Shown: positions 15,875 through 25,624, numbered from the stretch's first letter. The stretch is DNA of 64,000 bases from Photobacterium proteolyticum (GCF_001939735.1 NZ_MJIL01000099.1:124628-188627); one strand, 5' to 3'. Notes: generated by a model not told the origin, from the sequence alone. Numbers and translations: made by a program.

Positions 15875-16630
15875 ATGATTTCAGACAAACTTACAACCAA
15901 ACGTATCCAGTCAGGCGGATGTGCAATCCACTGCCAGGATTGCAGTATTAGTCAGTTGTGTATTCCATTTACTTTGAATGAGTCTGAGCTCGATCAGCTA
16001 GATCAAATCATCGAACGCAAGAAGCCAATCCAGAAAGGACAAGAGCTTTTTAAAGCGGGTGATGAACTCAAATCACTTTATGCGATTCGTTCAGGTACCA
16101 TCAAAAGTTACACCATCACAGAACAAGGTGATGAGCAGATCACTGCCTTCCACCTGGCTGGCGATCTTGTGGGTTTTGATGCTATCAACGAAATGATGCA
16201 CCCAAGTTTCGCTCAATCACTAGAAACATCAATGGTGTGTGAAATTCCGTTTGAGATCCTTGATGACTTGTCAGGGAAAATGCCAAAACTTCGTCAACAA
16301 ATTATGCGTTTGATGAGTAATGAGATTAAAGGTGATCAGGAAATGATCTTGCTGCTTTCCAAGAAGAATGCAGAAGAGCGCCTTGCCGCTTTCCTTTACA
16401 ACCTATCGCTTCGTTTCTCTCAGCGTGGCTTTTCACCTCGTGAATTCCGTCTAACAATGACGCGCGGTGACATTGGTAACTACTTAGGTCTGACTGTAGA
16501 AACTATCAGCCGCTTGTTGGGACGCTTCCAAAAGTCTGAAATGCTGAGTGTGAAAGGAAAGTACATCACAATTCTTGATCACGAAGAGTTGGCGCGTCTT
16601 GCCGGTGTTAGCAAAAATACTGCTGCATAA
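15875..16630 (+). CDS. fnr: FNR oxygen-sensing transcription regulator
   Basis: A 251-residue global regulator of anaerobic metabolism. The iron-sulfur cluster cysteines fall in the E. coli FNR pattern (Cys16, 20, 23 and 29, with Cys122). The cyclic-nucleotide-like beta-roll runs about 30-150, followed by the dimer helix. The DNA-reading helix is VETISRLLGRF. Length and cysteine spacing match E. coli FNR (250 residues). It follows the cbb3 assembly operon, is preceded by an FNR box, and ends at a strong terminator. Confidence 0.96.
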   Translation: MISDKLTTKRIQSGGCAIHCQDCSISQLCIPFTLNESELDQLDQIIERKKPIQKGQELFKAGDELKSLYAIRSGTIKSYTITEQGDEQITAFHLAGDLVGFDAINEMMHPSFAQSLETSMVCEIPFEILDDLSGKMPKLRQQIMRLMSNEIKGDQEMILLLSKKNAEERLAAFLYNLSLRFSQRGFSPREFRLTMTRGDIGNYLGLTVETISRLLGRFQKSEMLSVKGKYITILDHEELARLAGVSKNTAA

Positions 16631-16651
16631 ATGATTTAGCCGTTACAAAGA

Positions 16652-16685
16652 AAGTGATACGAGCTTGAGCCGTATCACTTTTTTT
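16652..16685 (+). terminator. Terminator after fnr
   Basis: A perfect 10-bp stem AAGTGATACG/CGTATCACTT with a 9-base loop, followed by a T-run (16679-16685). Confidence 0.9.
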
Positions 16686-16856
16686 ATATTTATCGCCTTT
16701 CTGAACTCCCCATAACTCCTCCTATACGTTACAGTTAATAGGCCAATCTGATTTATCTACTTGCTTTAAATGGTATTCAGGGCAATAGATAGTATCCTTA
16801 CTACAGGGATCAGAGACTGGTTTTGATGCCAACACGATTTGTGTAAGGGGGCAATT

Positions 16857-17798
16857 ATGACCAAGTACAATAATATTCTCGTCGTTGCCGATCCGGCTCA
16901 GGATCACCAGCCAGCGTTGTCTCGCGCTGTCGATCTGGCCAAAAGATCGCAAGATGTAAAAATCACTCTATTCCTCGCTATCTATGATTTCTCTTATGAG
17001 ATGACTTCCATGCTCTCTTCCGATGAACGGCTGGCCATGCGTAAAGGTGTGATAGTCCAGAGAGAAGAATGGTTAAAAGATATCATCCGGCCCTATGTGG
17101 ATGACGGCTTTAACATTGATATCACCGTGGTGTGGCACAATCGACCTTATGAAGCCATCATTGCCGAAGTTTTCAGCAATAGCCATGACCTTCTTATCAA
17201 AGCTACACATGATCACGACAAGCTAGGCTCGGTTATTTTCACTCCAACCGATTGGCATTTGTTGCGTAAATGCCCCTGCCCTGTATTAATGGTCAAAGAA
17301 CACAGCTGGCCGGAAAATGGCAAGATCATTGCCAGCGTAAATCTAGCTGCCGACAGTGAAACCCATGAAAAACTAAACGACACAATAGTGTCTGAAGCGA
17401 AAACGATGGCAGAAATACTAGGAGCTGAAGTCAACCTGGTCAACGCCTACCCCGCAACGCCAGTTAACATTACTATTGAGCTGCCCGAGTTTGACCCGGC
17501 CTCATATAGTGATGCGGTACGAGGACATCACCTGACTTCCATGAAAGCGCTCCGTCACAAGCACGGATTACCAGAAGAGCAAACCCACGTAATTGAAGGG
17601 TTACCTGAAGATGTTATTCCTAGTGTTGCAAAAGATCTGGATGCAGAGCTTGTCATTCTCGGAACAACAGGCAGAACCGGGCTCTCAGCTGTCTTTATCG
17701 GCAATACCGCAGAGCATACAATTGACAGCCTTAACTGTGATTTGCTGGCTCTCAAACCCGAAGGCTATGTTAGCCCGTTGAGCCCGCAACCAGAGTAG
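16857..17798 (+). CDS. uspE: Universal stress protein E
   Basis: A 313-residue tandem Usp-domain protein, the usual UspE length. The first domain starts NNILVVADPAQDHQPAL; the second carries ELVILGTTGRTGLSAVFIGNTAE near its end. ATG 16857 is chosen because AAGGGGG lies just upstream; an extension to 16839 would include that site. fnr-uspE adjacency is conserved across many gamma-proteobacteria, and UspE is involved in stress, motility and aggregation. Confidence 0.93.
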   Translation: MTKYNNILVVADPAQDHQPALSRAVDLAKRSQDVKITLFLAIYDFSYEMTSMLSSDERLAMRKGVIVQREEWLKDIIRPYVDDGFNIDITVVWHNRPYEAIIAEVFSNSHDLLIKATHDHDKLGSVIFTPTDWHLLRKCPCPVLMVKEHSWPENGKIIASVNLAADSETHEKLNDTIVSEAKTMAEILGAEVNLVNAYPATPVNITIELPEFDPASYSDAVRGHHLTSMKALRHKHGLPEEQTHVIEGLPEDVIPSVAKDLDAELVILGTTGRTGLSAVFIGNTAEHTIDSLNCDLLALKPEGYVSPLSPQPE

Positions 17799-17818
17799 TA
17801 GAACTGACACTTATCAAG

Positions 17819-17841
17819 CAGCCCCTTTTGGGGCTGTTTTT
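17819..17841 (+). terminator. Terminator after uspE
   Basis: The stem CAGCCCC/GGGGCTG with a TTTT loop, followed by TTTTT. Confidence 0.9.
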
Positions 17842-17905
17842 CTATGCTGACTAATTTAAGAAATAACTTTGATAACCACGTAACGGTCACCACCTTAGAG
17901 GAAAC

Positions 17906-18715
17906 ATGAAGATATCGATCATTCAAACAGAGGTAAGTTATAAGAATAAACGTGAGAACATCAGCCGTGTATCCAGCTTACTCTCTGCTGCAAAAGAGAT
18001 TGGTGATCTTGTGTTACTGCCTGAGCTCTTCTCCACCGGTTACATATTTAATGAAGCAAGTGAGATACATGAGTTATCTGAAAAGTTTGCTGGTAGCCAA
18101 ACTATCGAGTCCTTGCGAAGTCTGGCGAAGAAATTTAATACTGTAATCGTTGCTGGCATTGCCGAGGAAGATAATGGCCAATATTTCAATACTATCGCGG
18201 TTATTGATAAGAACGGATTAATCGATAGATATAGAAAGATCAGTCAAACCAATATTGATAGGCAATATTTCTCGAGAGGTAATCAACTCACCACTTTTAA
18301 GTACCAAGGTGTTACCTTTGGAGTCGCGATTTGCTTTGATCTTTGGTTTCCGGAGATTGTTCGGGAATACTCTAGACTTGGTGTTGATATCTTATTACAC
18401 CCTTCAAACTTTGGCGGCGAACAAAGCCTTCAAATTTCGCGGGCTCGCGCTATAGAAAACAGTATGTATGTCGTGACATGTAATCGAGTTGGCTCAGATA
18501 TTACTAAAGATTTGACAGGTATTTACCGTGGGTGCAGTCAAATCTGCTCTCCTGATGGAAATTATCTCATCAGACTTGGTGATGCACATACACTGGCAAC
18601 AGTGGAGCTTGATATTGACGTAAGCTCACCCAAACAAGTTATCGCGGTCGACTTGAATCATGAACGTGATTCAATCTTGAGCCAACTAAAAACAAATATA
18701 ACCAAGCACAATTAA
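17906..18715 (+). CDS. Nitrilase-superfamily carbon-nitrogen hydrolase
   Basis: A 269-residue member of the carbon-nitrogen hydrolase family. The catalytic triad is visible: Glu40 in LLPELF, Lys111 in RYRKIS, and Cys143 in AICFDLWFPE. The FDLWFPE context after the cysteine recalls omega-amidase/aliphatic amidase branches, but substrate cannot be set. It starts a short accessory block between uspE and ttcA and overlaps the convergent next gene by 4 bp at the stops. Confidence 0.85.
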   Translation: MKISIIQTEVSYKNKRENISRVSSLLSAAKEIGDLVLLPELFSTGYIFNEASEIHELSEKFAGSQTIESLRSLAKKFNTVIVAGIAEEDNGQYFNTIAVIDKNGLIDRYRKISQTNIDRQYFSRGNQLTTFKYQGVTFGVAICFDLWFPEIVREYSRLGVDILLHPSNFGGEQSLQISRARAIENSMYVVTCNRVGSDITKDLTGIYRGCSQICSPDGNYLIRLGDAHTLATVELDIDVSSPKQVIAVDLNHERDSILSQLKTNITKHN

Positions 18716-19011
18716 GTTTCAGATACTTCGCGGCTTCTGATACAAGTCAACGCATCACTAACTACTTTTTTATAATCCATGGTGCCAAATACTTTCCCTT
18801 CAATTTTATCTGCATATAGATTTAAAAAGTCAGTATCTTCCAATGCTGGAATGCCAGAATACATAACGTAATATGGCAATTCAGACTCATCGATAAACTT
18901 TTGCATTCGTTGTGCTATCATGCTTGAAGTTAAACCACCACCACAGACAATAGACATTATTCTTCTGCCATTTATCTCTTCAGTCAAATGACGGTAAAAA
19001 AATATGCTCAT
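18712..19011 (-). CDS. Small protein with PTS IIB-like P-loop, unknown
   Basis: About 99 residues from ATG 19011; an internal ATG at 18954 is also possible, and the frame extends upstream only through a TTG. The segment MSIVCGGGLTSSMIAQRM recalls the active-site loop of PTS lactose/cellobiose-type IIB proteins (hydrophobic strand, Cys, small residues, Thr/Ser-Ser, helix), and VFGTMDYKKVVSDAL could be the C-terminal element. No other PTS gene is near, so this could be an orphan or an unrelated regulator. It converges on the amidohydrolase. Confidence 0.4.
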   Translation of the reverse strand: MSIFFYRHLTEEINGRRIMSIVCGGGLTSSMIAQRMQKFIDESELPYYVMYSGIPALEDTDFLNLYADKIEGKVFGTMDYKKVVSDALTCIRSREVSET

Positions 19012-19090
19012 TATCAGAGAGCCATTTTTCAATAAAGTCAAAATATAATCTTAGGCTGAACATTATCCACTCTAGTACATCCGCTGTTAA

Positions 19091-19975
19091 TTATTGAGAG
19101 TATTCTAGAAACTGGCTGATTTTATTACCAGCAAACATATATTGCTGTTCTGTCCAAAGGTGTCCAGCTCCTTCAATAATTTCACACTGAAAATTCAACG
19201 CCAATTCAGATAAGTCATTCACAACTTCATCTGCTTTCTTTTGAGCTGTCATATCTTTGTCCCCAAGAATAATTAAAACCGGAGATTTTATGCTACGCAG
19301 TTCGTCTACTGTTAGCTGCCTAGGCGTTATTTTACTTATAACTTTACTTCCACTCATCGCCGCAAATAGTAGCTGAAATAATGTGCTCGTGTTATCCACT
19401 AATCCGGCCGAATTTTGTTCTAAAAACCGACTTTTTACGGATGGATTTGAAGACCATGAGGCAAATAGTATCTTGAGGATATAGAGAAGGCGTATGCCAG
19501 AAACCGTTGCAGCCGGGGCGGTTAATATCAGATTTTTCACTCTATCAGGATAAGAAACGGCAAACATAGACACGATGAAACAACCCAATGAATTCCCACC
19601 AATATCGACTTTATCAAGACTTAAACCATCCAAGGTTTCTTTTAACCAAGTACTGCTATCATGGCTGTTGGTCAAGACCTTGTTTGGCTCAGATAAGCCA
19701 ACTTGATCAATCAGATCGAGACAAAATACCCTTCGATTTTTAACAAGATCGGGAATCATAGGGCCCCACATAGCGCCTGTTGCTTGGGCTCCTGGCAATA
19801 AAACAAGTGGCTCACCATTCACCGGACCTGATACGATGGCATGGGTCCTACCAAAACTTGTCTCAACCCATTTATCCTCATACGGTAATGACCAAGTTTT
19901 CATAAGACGCTTATAGGCTGCTAGAAAATGTTCTTGAGTTTCCGGAGTATTGAAAATGGAGATGTTAGAGCTCAT
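19091..19975 (-). CDS. Alpha/beta hydrolase
   Basis: About 294 residues from ATG 19975 (AAGGA lies 11 bp upstream); an earlier ATG at 19999 is possible. The alpha/beta-hydrolase fold is evident: oxyanion segment LLPGAQATG, nucleophile elbow GGNSLG with Ser119, acid in ILGDKD, and catalytic His in GAGHLW near the end. No signal peptide. Substrate unknown; esterase or C-C hydrolase activities are typical. Single-gene unit in the accessory block. Confidence 0.8.
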   Translation of the reverse strand: MSSNISIFNTPETQEHFLAAYKRLMKTWSLPYEDKWVETSFGRTHAIVSGPVNGEPLVLLPGAQATGAMWGPMIPDLVKNRRVFCLDLIDQVGLSEPNKVLTNSHDSSTWLKETLDGLSLDKVDIGGNSLGCFIVSMFAVSYPDRVKNLILTAPAATVSGIRLLYILKILFASWSSNPSVKSRFLEQNSAGLVDNTSTLFQLLFAAMSGSKVISKITPRQLTVDELRSIKSPVLIILGDKDMTAQKKADEVVNDLSELALNFQCEIIEGAGHLWTEQQYMFAGNKISQFLEYSQ

Positions 19976-20457
19976 AGCATTTGAATTCCTTATCATCATA
20001 AAATCGGTTGTAATTTATGTGTACTGATTGGAAGTTTCTATTAAGTAATGTTGAATGAACCCGTTAGCAACTAAACAATTTACAGCAACAACTAGTTTAT
20101 AAGACAAACCCATATTTATATAAAAAGTATATAGCCAAGGTACATTAGATAGAAATTACTCAAAGAAAAAGTGAAGTAAATATAATAAATATCCATTTTT
20201 CTTATTGAGATATTCTGGTAGTAATAAATTAGAAAGTGTGAACAAAATCATAATTTAGCACGGATTCTTTCAAATACTTTCTAAAAATAGTGATAAGAAT
20301 CCGATTTTAATATGCATTTATTGTTATACAATAGTCAAACCAATCATTTAAAATCAGTATCCTCTCCCCTTACGCCCAGGCAAGGAGGAACATACTGAGC
20401 AAAGACATTGCTGATTCAAAGCTAGCAATAACAATTTAATCACAAAAGGATAAACTC
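19976..20457. other. AT-rich intergenic region
   Basis: About 480 bp with no convincing ORF or RNA gene. It separates divergent genes (hydrolase left, lipoprotein right), so it should hold both promoters. I see no strong inverted repeat. A purine-rich AAAAGGATAAA precedes the lipoprotein start. Confidence 0.6.
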
Positions 20458-20865
20458 ATGAGGAAAGAGATAATAGCGGCCAGCTTTGTAGTTGGAAGCT
20501 TACTATTATCTGGTTGTGCTACAACGCCTAACGAAAACTACACTTATAAGCCAAAGGCGTTATCTCCTAAGTTAGTTGATGCAATGCATAATTTGGCCAA
20601 AGAATCTAACAGCGATGATATTAAATTTGAGTTTATCGAGAGCCAATCCCTGTTGATAGTCACTATTATCAACGATGACGATCGTTTTTATTTTGAAACC
20701 GGAACTGGCATCGGATATTTTGATGAATTTTGTAATGGGAAAGATCCTTTTTATACTGCCATGCGAGAAAATGGCATAGGGATGCAATTTAACTTAGATG
20801 ACAATGGTGTCGACTCATATGGCCCTTGGAATTCAGATGCGTGCCCTTCCGACTCACAGGAATAG
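20458..20865 (+). CDS. Small lipoprotein, unknown
   Basis: A 135-residue protein with a lipoprotein signal peptide; the lipobox LLLSGC puts the lipidated cysteine at residue 20, followed by ATTPNENYTYKPK. The mature part is acidic, with two further cysteines (FCNGK and DACPSD) that may form a disulfide. It has no recognised domain. The GFA-like gene follows 20 bp later and may share a transcript. Confidence 0.65.
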   Translation: MRKEIIAASFVVGSLLLSGCATTPNENYTYKPKALSPKLVDAMHNLAKESNSDDIKFEFIESQSLLIVTIINDDDRFYFETGTGIGYFDEFCNGKDPFYTAMRENGIGMQFNLDDNGVDSYGPWNSDACPSDSQE

Positions 20866-20885
20866 CCTAACAAATGGAGTTAATA

Positions 20886-21281
20886 ATGCACAAAGGATCG
20901 TGTCTTTGCCGTGCCGTGAGATTTGAGGTCTCAAGCTCTCTTGAAACAACCGCAACCGACGCATGTCATTGCAAGCAATGCCGTAAATGGACAGGTCACT
21001 TTCTTGCGAGTGTTGAGGTTCCCCGTGATTCCTTGTTAATTAATGGCTCGGAATATATCTCCTGGCATCATTCATCGGAAAAAGTTAGACGCGGATTTTG
21101 TTCAAAATGCGGTTCTTCGCTGTTTTTTGATCCCCTCGACACAACAAAGCATAACTGGACCGGTATTGCTTTGGGATCTTTTGATACTCCGACAGAGACA
21201 ACTCTGGGCCAACACATCTTTGTTGCGGAAAAAGGCGATTACTACGAAATTAACGATGGCTTGCCACAGAATGAATATTAA
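20886..21281 (+). CDS. GFA/CENP-V family zinc protein
   Basis: A 131-residue protein from ATG 20886, chosen for TGGAG 7 bp upstream. It has the GFA-family zinc-ligand pattern: GSCLCRAVRFEV near the start, CHCKQCRKW in the middle, and FCSKCGSSLFF. Members are often annotated as glutathione-dependent formaldehyde-activating enzymes, though most are uncharacterised. Confidence 0.85.
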   Translation: MHKGSCLCRAVRFEVSSSLETTATDACHCKQCRKWTGHFLASVEVPRDSLLINGSEYISWHHSSEKVRRGFCSKCGSSLFFDPLDTTKHNWTGIALGSFDTPTETTLGQHIFVAEKGDYYEINDGLPQNEY

Positions 21282-21313
21282 TAGTTAACACTTGTGAGCC
21301 CCCAAAATAACAA

Positions 21314-21334
21314 AGGGCGGCTAAATGCCGCCCT
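21314..21334. terminator. Bidirectional terminator between GFA gene and ttcA
   Basis: The 8-bp GC-rich stem AGGGCGGC/GCCGCCCT with a 5-base loop lies between two convergent genes. The plus side continues CTCTTCT and the minus side TTGTTATTTT. Confidence 0.75.
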
Positions 21335-21354
21335 CTCTTCTAACTATCACTAGG

Positions 21355-22248
21355 CTATACGTTAGTTACATCAATAAACATTGACTCATCAATGTTTGTT
21401 GAGGATACCATGGCTTCACTAAAGGCATATTCTGCCCTTTCACCTTCACGGTCCAATGGCAGGTTTACAAAATCAAACAGATCTTTGTCTGCCAGCTGAC
21501 TTGGGCTAACGTTCTGAATTGACTTAAAGATACTTTCCACACGGCCTGGTGTTTTCTTATCCCAGTCGATCAGCATCGCTTTAATACTCTGACGCTGAAG
21601 ATTTTCCTGAGAGCCGCAAAGGTTACAAGGAATGATCGGGAAGTCTTTGTGCTCGGCATACTTGATCAGGTCTTTTTCACGGCAGTATGTTAGCGGTCTA
21701 ATCACAACATTACGTCCATCATCTGAACGTAGCTTCGGTGGCATAGCTTTCAGACGAGAACCATGGAACATGTTAAGGAACATGGTTTCAACGATATCGT
21801 CTAAGTGGTGACCTAGCGCGATTTTCGTTGCTCCAATCTTTTCAGCAAACGAATAAAGCGTACCACGGCGCAGCCTTGAGCACAGGCCACATGTTGTCTT
21901 GCCTTCAGGGATTTTTTCTTTAACCACTGAGTAAGTATCTTTATCGACGATATAATAAGGAATATTCAGGGTTTCAAAATATTCAGGTAAAATGTGCTCA
22001 GGGAAACCTGGCTGTTTTTGGTCAAGATTGACAGCAACGACATCAAATTTAACTGGTGCCGCTTTTTGAAGATTCAAAAGGATATCCAACATCGCAAATG
22101 AATCTTTACCGCCACTGATGCATGCCATGACAACATCATTTTCTTCAATCATGTTGTAGTCGATAATGGCATTTCCAACATTTCTCCTTAGACGTTTTTG
22201 GAGTTTGTTGAATTCAAGTGTCTCTTTTCTTATATCATTCTGATTCAT
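21355..22248 (-). CDS. ttcA: tRNA 2-thiocytidine biosynthesis protein TtcA
   Basis: A 297-residue ATP-dependent thiolase that forms 2-thiocytidine at tRNA position 32. The PP-loop SGGKDS is at residues 45-50; the iron-sulfur ligands are in CGLC and CNLC. LGHHLDDIVET and LPLDREGERAE are also typical of TtcA. Length is slightly below the E. coli protein (311). In other vibrios it lies next to uspE; here an accessory block intervenes. Confidence 0.95.
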   Translation of the reverse strand: MNQNDIRKETLEFNKLQKRLRRNVGNAIIDYNMIEENDVVMACISGGKDSFAMLDILLNLQKAAPVKFDVVAVNLDQKQPGFPEHILPEYFETLNIPYYIVDKDTYSVVKEKIPEGKTTCGLCSRLRRGTLYSFAEKIGATKIALGHHLDDIVETMFLNMFHGSRLKAMPPKLRSDDGRNVVIRPLTYCREKDLIKYAEHKDFPIIPCNLCGSQENLQRQSIKAMLIDWDKKTPGRVESIFKSIQNVSPSQLADKDLFDFVNLPLDREGERAEYAFSEAMVSSTNIDESMFIDVTNV

Positions 22249-22431
22249 TGCGACTTCTCACACTGTCGATTAGTTCGACTGTAGATTTCCTAGATGGATT
22301 CTTTATAGGGCGTGGATTATACGGATTTTTGTATTAAGTGGGAACACTCTGTGCAGTGATGTCAGCCAATCTCTGGTGACACATGGCAGGATGGACAGTA
22401 ATTAACACCTTGCTATAGCCTACAGGGAAGC

Positions 22432-22458
22432 AAAAAAAGAGCCGCAACTGGCGACTCT
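22432..22458 (-). terminator. Terminator after the dacA-like gene
   Basis: On the minus strand, GAGTCGC and GCGGCTC pair across a 5-base loop (one G-U pair) and are followed by seven Ts. Confidence 0.8.
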
Positions 22459-22485
22459 TCTTGTTCTTTGTATTATCAGCCTGTG

Positions 22486-23655
22486 TTATTTAAACAAGCC
22501 CATAAAAAACAGCTTGATGTAGTCGAACATCCGACTGAAGAAGCTTCCTTCTTCTACGCTTTCCAAAGCTATGAGTGGAACATCATGGATATCTTCACCA
22601 TCAACTTGGTAGAAAATCTTACCAACTACATCGCCTTTATTGATAGGAGCAACCAAGTCGTCGTTTAGTGCCACGTTTGCAGTTAGCTTTTTAGCATCAT
22701 TTCGTGACAATGTCACATAGGAGTCTTCCATTGTTCCCAATGAGATACTATCTGTAGCCCCCATCCATACGCGCTCATTGAGCACTTCTTCGCCTTTCTT
22801 GTGAGGGGATACAGTATCGAAGAACCTGAAGCCATAGTTAAGCAATTGCTTGCTCTCAGCTTCACGACTTTTCGCACTCTTTGACCCCATCACTACCGAG
22901 ATAAGACGCATGTCACCCTGGGTCGCAGAACTTGCCAAGCTATAGCCAGCTCCGCTGGTATAACCGGTTTTCATCCCATCAACATTCAAGCTTTTATCCG
23001 CCAACAAGCCATTACGGTTGCGTTGCGTAATCTTGTTATACGTAAAGGAACGCTCGCTATACAGCGAATAAATATCAGGTAAATCGGTTATCAGAGCACG
23101 GCCCAATAACGCAATGTCATAGGGTGTGGAGTAAAGTTCATTACTATCGAGCCCATGCGGATTGGCAAACGAGCTGTTGTTCATATTCAGCTTCTTGGCC
23201 CAGGAGTTCATCAGCCCAACAAATGCACCTTCAGAACCGGCAACATGCTCGGCTATCGCCACACTTGCATCATTGCCTGATTGAATAATCAAACCACGAT
23301 ACAAATCCATCATATTCACTTCGGTATTAACCTCGATGAACATCTTTGACGAATCAGGAAAATTTCTAGCCCAGGCATTGCGGCTGATCACCACTTTGTC
23401 ATCTTTGCTGATACTGCCGCTCTTCATTTCTTGTCCGGCCACATAGCTTGTCATTAGCTTGGTTAAACTGGCCGGATTAAGTTGCTCATGGGCATTTCTT
23501 TCTACCAATACCTGGCCGGTATGGTAGTCCATCAATACATACCCTTTTGCGCCAAGAGTCGGTGCATCAGGTATAACGGTAGGAGCCGCAAAAGTAGCGG
23601 ACGAGAACAATGCTGCACCCGCAAGTACAACATTTAATTTAAAAATCTTTTGCAT
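22486..23655 (-). CDS. dacA: D-alanyl-D-alanine carboxypeptidase (PBP5/6 family)
   Basis: A 389-residue low-molecular-weight penicillin-binding protein that trims peptidoglycan pentapeptides. The signal peptide (MQKIFKLNVVLAGAALFSS...FAA) fixes the start at 23655; the frame continues upstream but without the signal start. Penicilloyl-serine motifs are SLTK, SGN and KTG (in DGMKTGYTSGAG). A C-terminal beta domain is followed by a short hydrophobic/amphipathic anchor (RMFDYIKLFFMGLFK). It could equally be named dacC by similarity. Confidence 0.88.
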   Translation of the reverse strand: MQKIFKLNVVLAGAALFSSATFAAPTVIPDAPTLGAKGYVLMDYHTGQVLVERNAHEQLNPASLTKLMTSYVAGQEMKSGSISKDDKVVISRNAWARNFPDSSKMFIEVNTEVNMMDLYRGLIIQSGNDASVAIAEHVAGSEGAFVGLMNSWAKKLNMNNSSFANPHGLDSNELYSTPYDIALLGRALITDLPDIYSLYSERSFTYNKITQRNRNGLLADKSLNVDGMKTGYTSGAGYSLASSATQGDMRLISVVMGSKSAKSREAESKQLLNYGFRFFDTVSPHKKGEEVLNERVWMGATDSISLGTMEDSYVTLSRNDAKKLTANVALNDDLVAPINKGDVVGKIFYQVDGEDIHDVPLIALESVEEGSFFSRMFDYIKLFFMGLFK

Positions 23656-24139
23656 GATGATGTAACTAGCCCTCTTTGATGATGCAAGCAGTATAACTAA
23701 CCGCCTTAGCATTGCTTGCGACCTTTACGAAGTCTTACGATATTGTAAATTTAGTTACACATATCGTTGTCACGACCACTTACCAATACCACACTTACCC
23801 TGTGTTTTCAGCACACTTACCAAAATTTGACACGATTGATTAATTAGCTCAGATCTAGGTCAGGCCACTTATTATAAATGGGCAGAAATTGACGCTAATA
23901 AACAGAAGTTCAATGAAATGGTACTTGCAGGTATTCGATATCCCCTAAGTACAATCAACCAAATCAAGCGCTTACCATTGGCTAATGGCATAACGATCAT
24001 GCTACGTCGCACATTTTATTCAGCAATTTTGATTTTTTTCTTCTCATCCCGTGTCTTAATCGATAAAAACTTTTATGCTAGGTGGCAACACTTGGCAAGA
24101 TGTTTATCTGCCAATTGATGGTCAATATAAGGATTGGTA
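23656..24139. other. Intergenic region upstream of divergent dacA-like and M32 genes
   Basis: About 480 bp. The dacA-like promoter should lie at its left side. A plus-strand frame at 23918-24118 has no ribosome site or recognisable content and is not taken as a gene. A weak AAGGA precedes the peptidase start. Nothing else is seen. Confidence 0.5.
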
Positions 24140-25624
24140 ATGACTTTCTATGAAAAACTAGAGCAACATCAACAGAAACTCTCAAGGCTTTCCCACCTAA
24201 GTGCCATATGTGGCTGGGACCAGGCAGCTATGATGCCAGCTGGCGGTAATGAAGCTCGCTCGGAAGCGATGGCTGAACTCGCTGTCATGCACCATGAGCT
24301 CGCTACAGCTCCTCACTTGGCAGAATGGTTTGAGCAAGCTGAAGCTGAGTCATTAACCAAAGAGCAGGCCGTAAGCCTGAAAGAAATGAAACGCGGCTGG
24401 CAGATGAGTAACTTGCTGCCTGCCGATCTGGTTGAAGAAAAATCACTAGCGGGCTCCAAGTGCGAACACGCCTGGCGATCACAACGTAATGATAATAACT
24501 GGCACGCATTCAGTAAGAACCTGGAGAAAGTGGTTGAGCTTTCGCGCCAGGAAGCACAGATTCGCGCCGAGGCTACCGGCTTAAGCCGTTATGATGCCCT
24601 GCTCGATATCTATGAGCCAGTAATGACCACCAAAGAACTAGATCAGCTATTTAGTGATGTAAAAAGCTGGCTACCAAGCTTGATACAACAAGTTCAAGAG
24701 AAGCAGCAAAGCGAAGCCGTTCTGACTCCCGCAGGCCCGTTTCCGGTTGAACAGCAAAAGGCGCTGAGTCTTGAGGTAATGACCAAGCTTGGCTTTGACT
24801 TCAATCACGGCCGACTGGATGTCAGCGTGCACCCTTTCTGCGGGGGTGTTCCAACCGACGTACGTATTACCACCCGCTATGATGAGGAAGATTTCACCTC
24901 GGCACTGATGGGTGTGATCCACGAAACTGGGCATGCTCGTTATGAGCAAGGTTTACCCGCACAGTGGCGTGGCCTACCCGTTGGTGAGGCCCGCTCAATG
25001 GGGGTTCATGAGTCGCAAAGTCTGTTTTTTGAAATGCAGCTGTCACGTAGTGAAACATTCATCGACTTATTGGCTCCGCTTGCGTCTGATGCTTTTGACC
25101 GCCGGAACGATCCTGCACTATCCAGTAACAACTTAACGCTATTTAATACTCGCGTAAAACCCGGCTATATCCGCGTTGATGCTGATGAAGTGACTTACCC
25201 TGCTCACGTCATTTTGCGTTACGAAATTGAGCGTGATTTGATTGAGGGTAACATTGAGGTTGCCGATATCCCTGAGCTTTGGGACAAGAAAATGACTGAA
25301 TATCTCGGGCTGTCGACAAGATGCAATTACACCGACGGCTGTATGCAGGATATTCACTGGACCGACGGCAGCTTTGGGTATTTCCCGTCATATACCTTAG
25401 GTGCAATGTACGCGGCTCAGTTTATGGCAGCGATGCACAAAGAAATGAACGTCGAAAACCTGATCCGAGAGCGTAACCTATCGCCAATATTTAACTGGCT
25501 TGACCGCCATGTTTGGAAGAAGGCATCGACAGTATCGACCGACCAACTGCTTATTGATGCTACCGGTGAACGGTTGAATGCTAAGTACTTCAAGCAGCAT
25601 CTTATCGATCGCTATCTAAAATAA
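24140..25624 (+). CDS. M32-family carboxypeptidase (Taq type)
   Basis: A 494-residue zinc metallocarboxypeptidase. The metal motif is HETGH, with His261, Glu262 and His265 in GVIHETGHARYEQGLP, and the family's HPFCGGVPTDVRITTRY and GVHESQSLFFE are present. Cytoplasmic, no signal peptide. ATG 24140 is used because the frame's earlier start is only a TTG. Length fits the family (about 490-510). Confidence 0.95.
   Translation: MTFYEKLEQHQQKLSRLSHLSAICGWDQAAMMPAGGNEARSEAMAELAVMHHELATAPHLAEWFEQAEAESLTKEQAVSLKEMKRGWQMSNLLPADLVEEKSLAGSKCEHAWRSQRNDNNWHAFSKNLEKVVELSRQEAQIRAEATGLSRYDALLDIYEPVMTTKELDQLFSDVKSWLPSLIQQVQEKQQSEAVLTPAGPFPVEQQKALSLEVMTKLGFDFNHGRLDVSVHPFCGGVPTDVRITTRYDEEDFTSALMGVIHETGHARYEQGLPAQWRGLPVGEARSMGVHESQSLFFEMQLSRSETFIDLLAPLASDAFDRRNDPALSSNNLTLFNTRVKPGYIRVDADEVTYPAHVILRYEIERDLIEGNIEVADIPELWDKKMTEYLGLSTRCNYTDGCMQDIHWTDGSFGYFPSYTLGAMYAAQFMAAMHKEMNVENLIRERNLSPIFNWLDRHVWKKASTVSTDQLLIDATGERLNAKYFKQHLIDRYLK

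Noticed and set aside
23918..24118. Plus-strand 66-codon ORF
   Set aside because: No ribosome site, no recognisable content, lies in a promoter-bearing gap.
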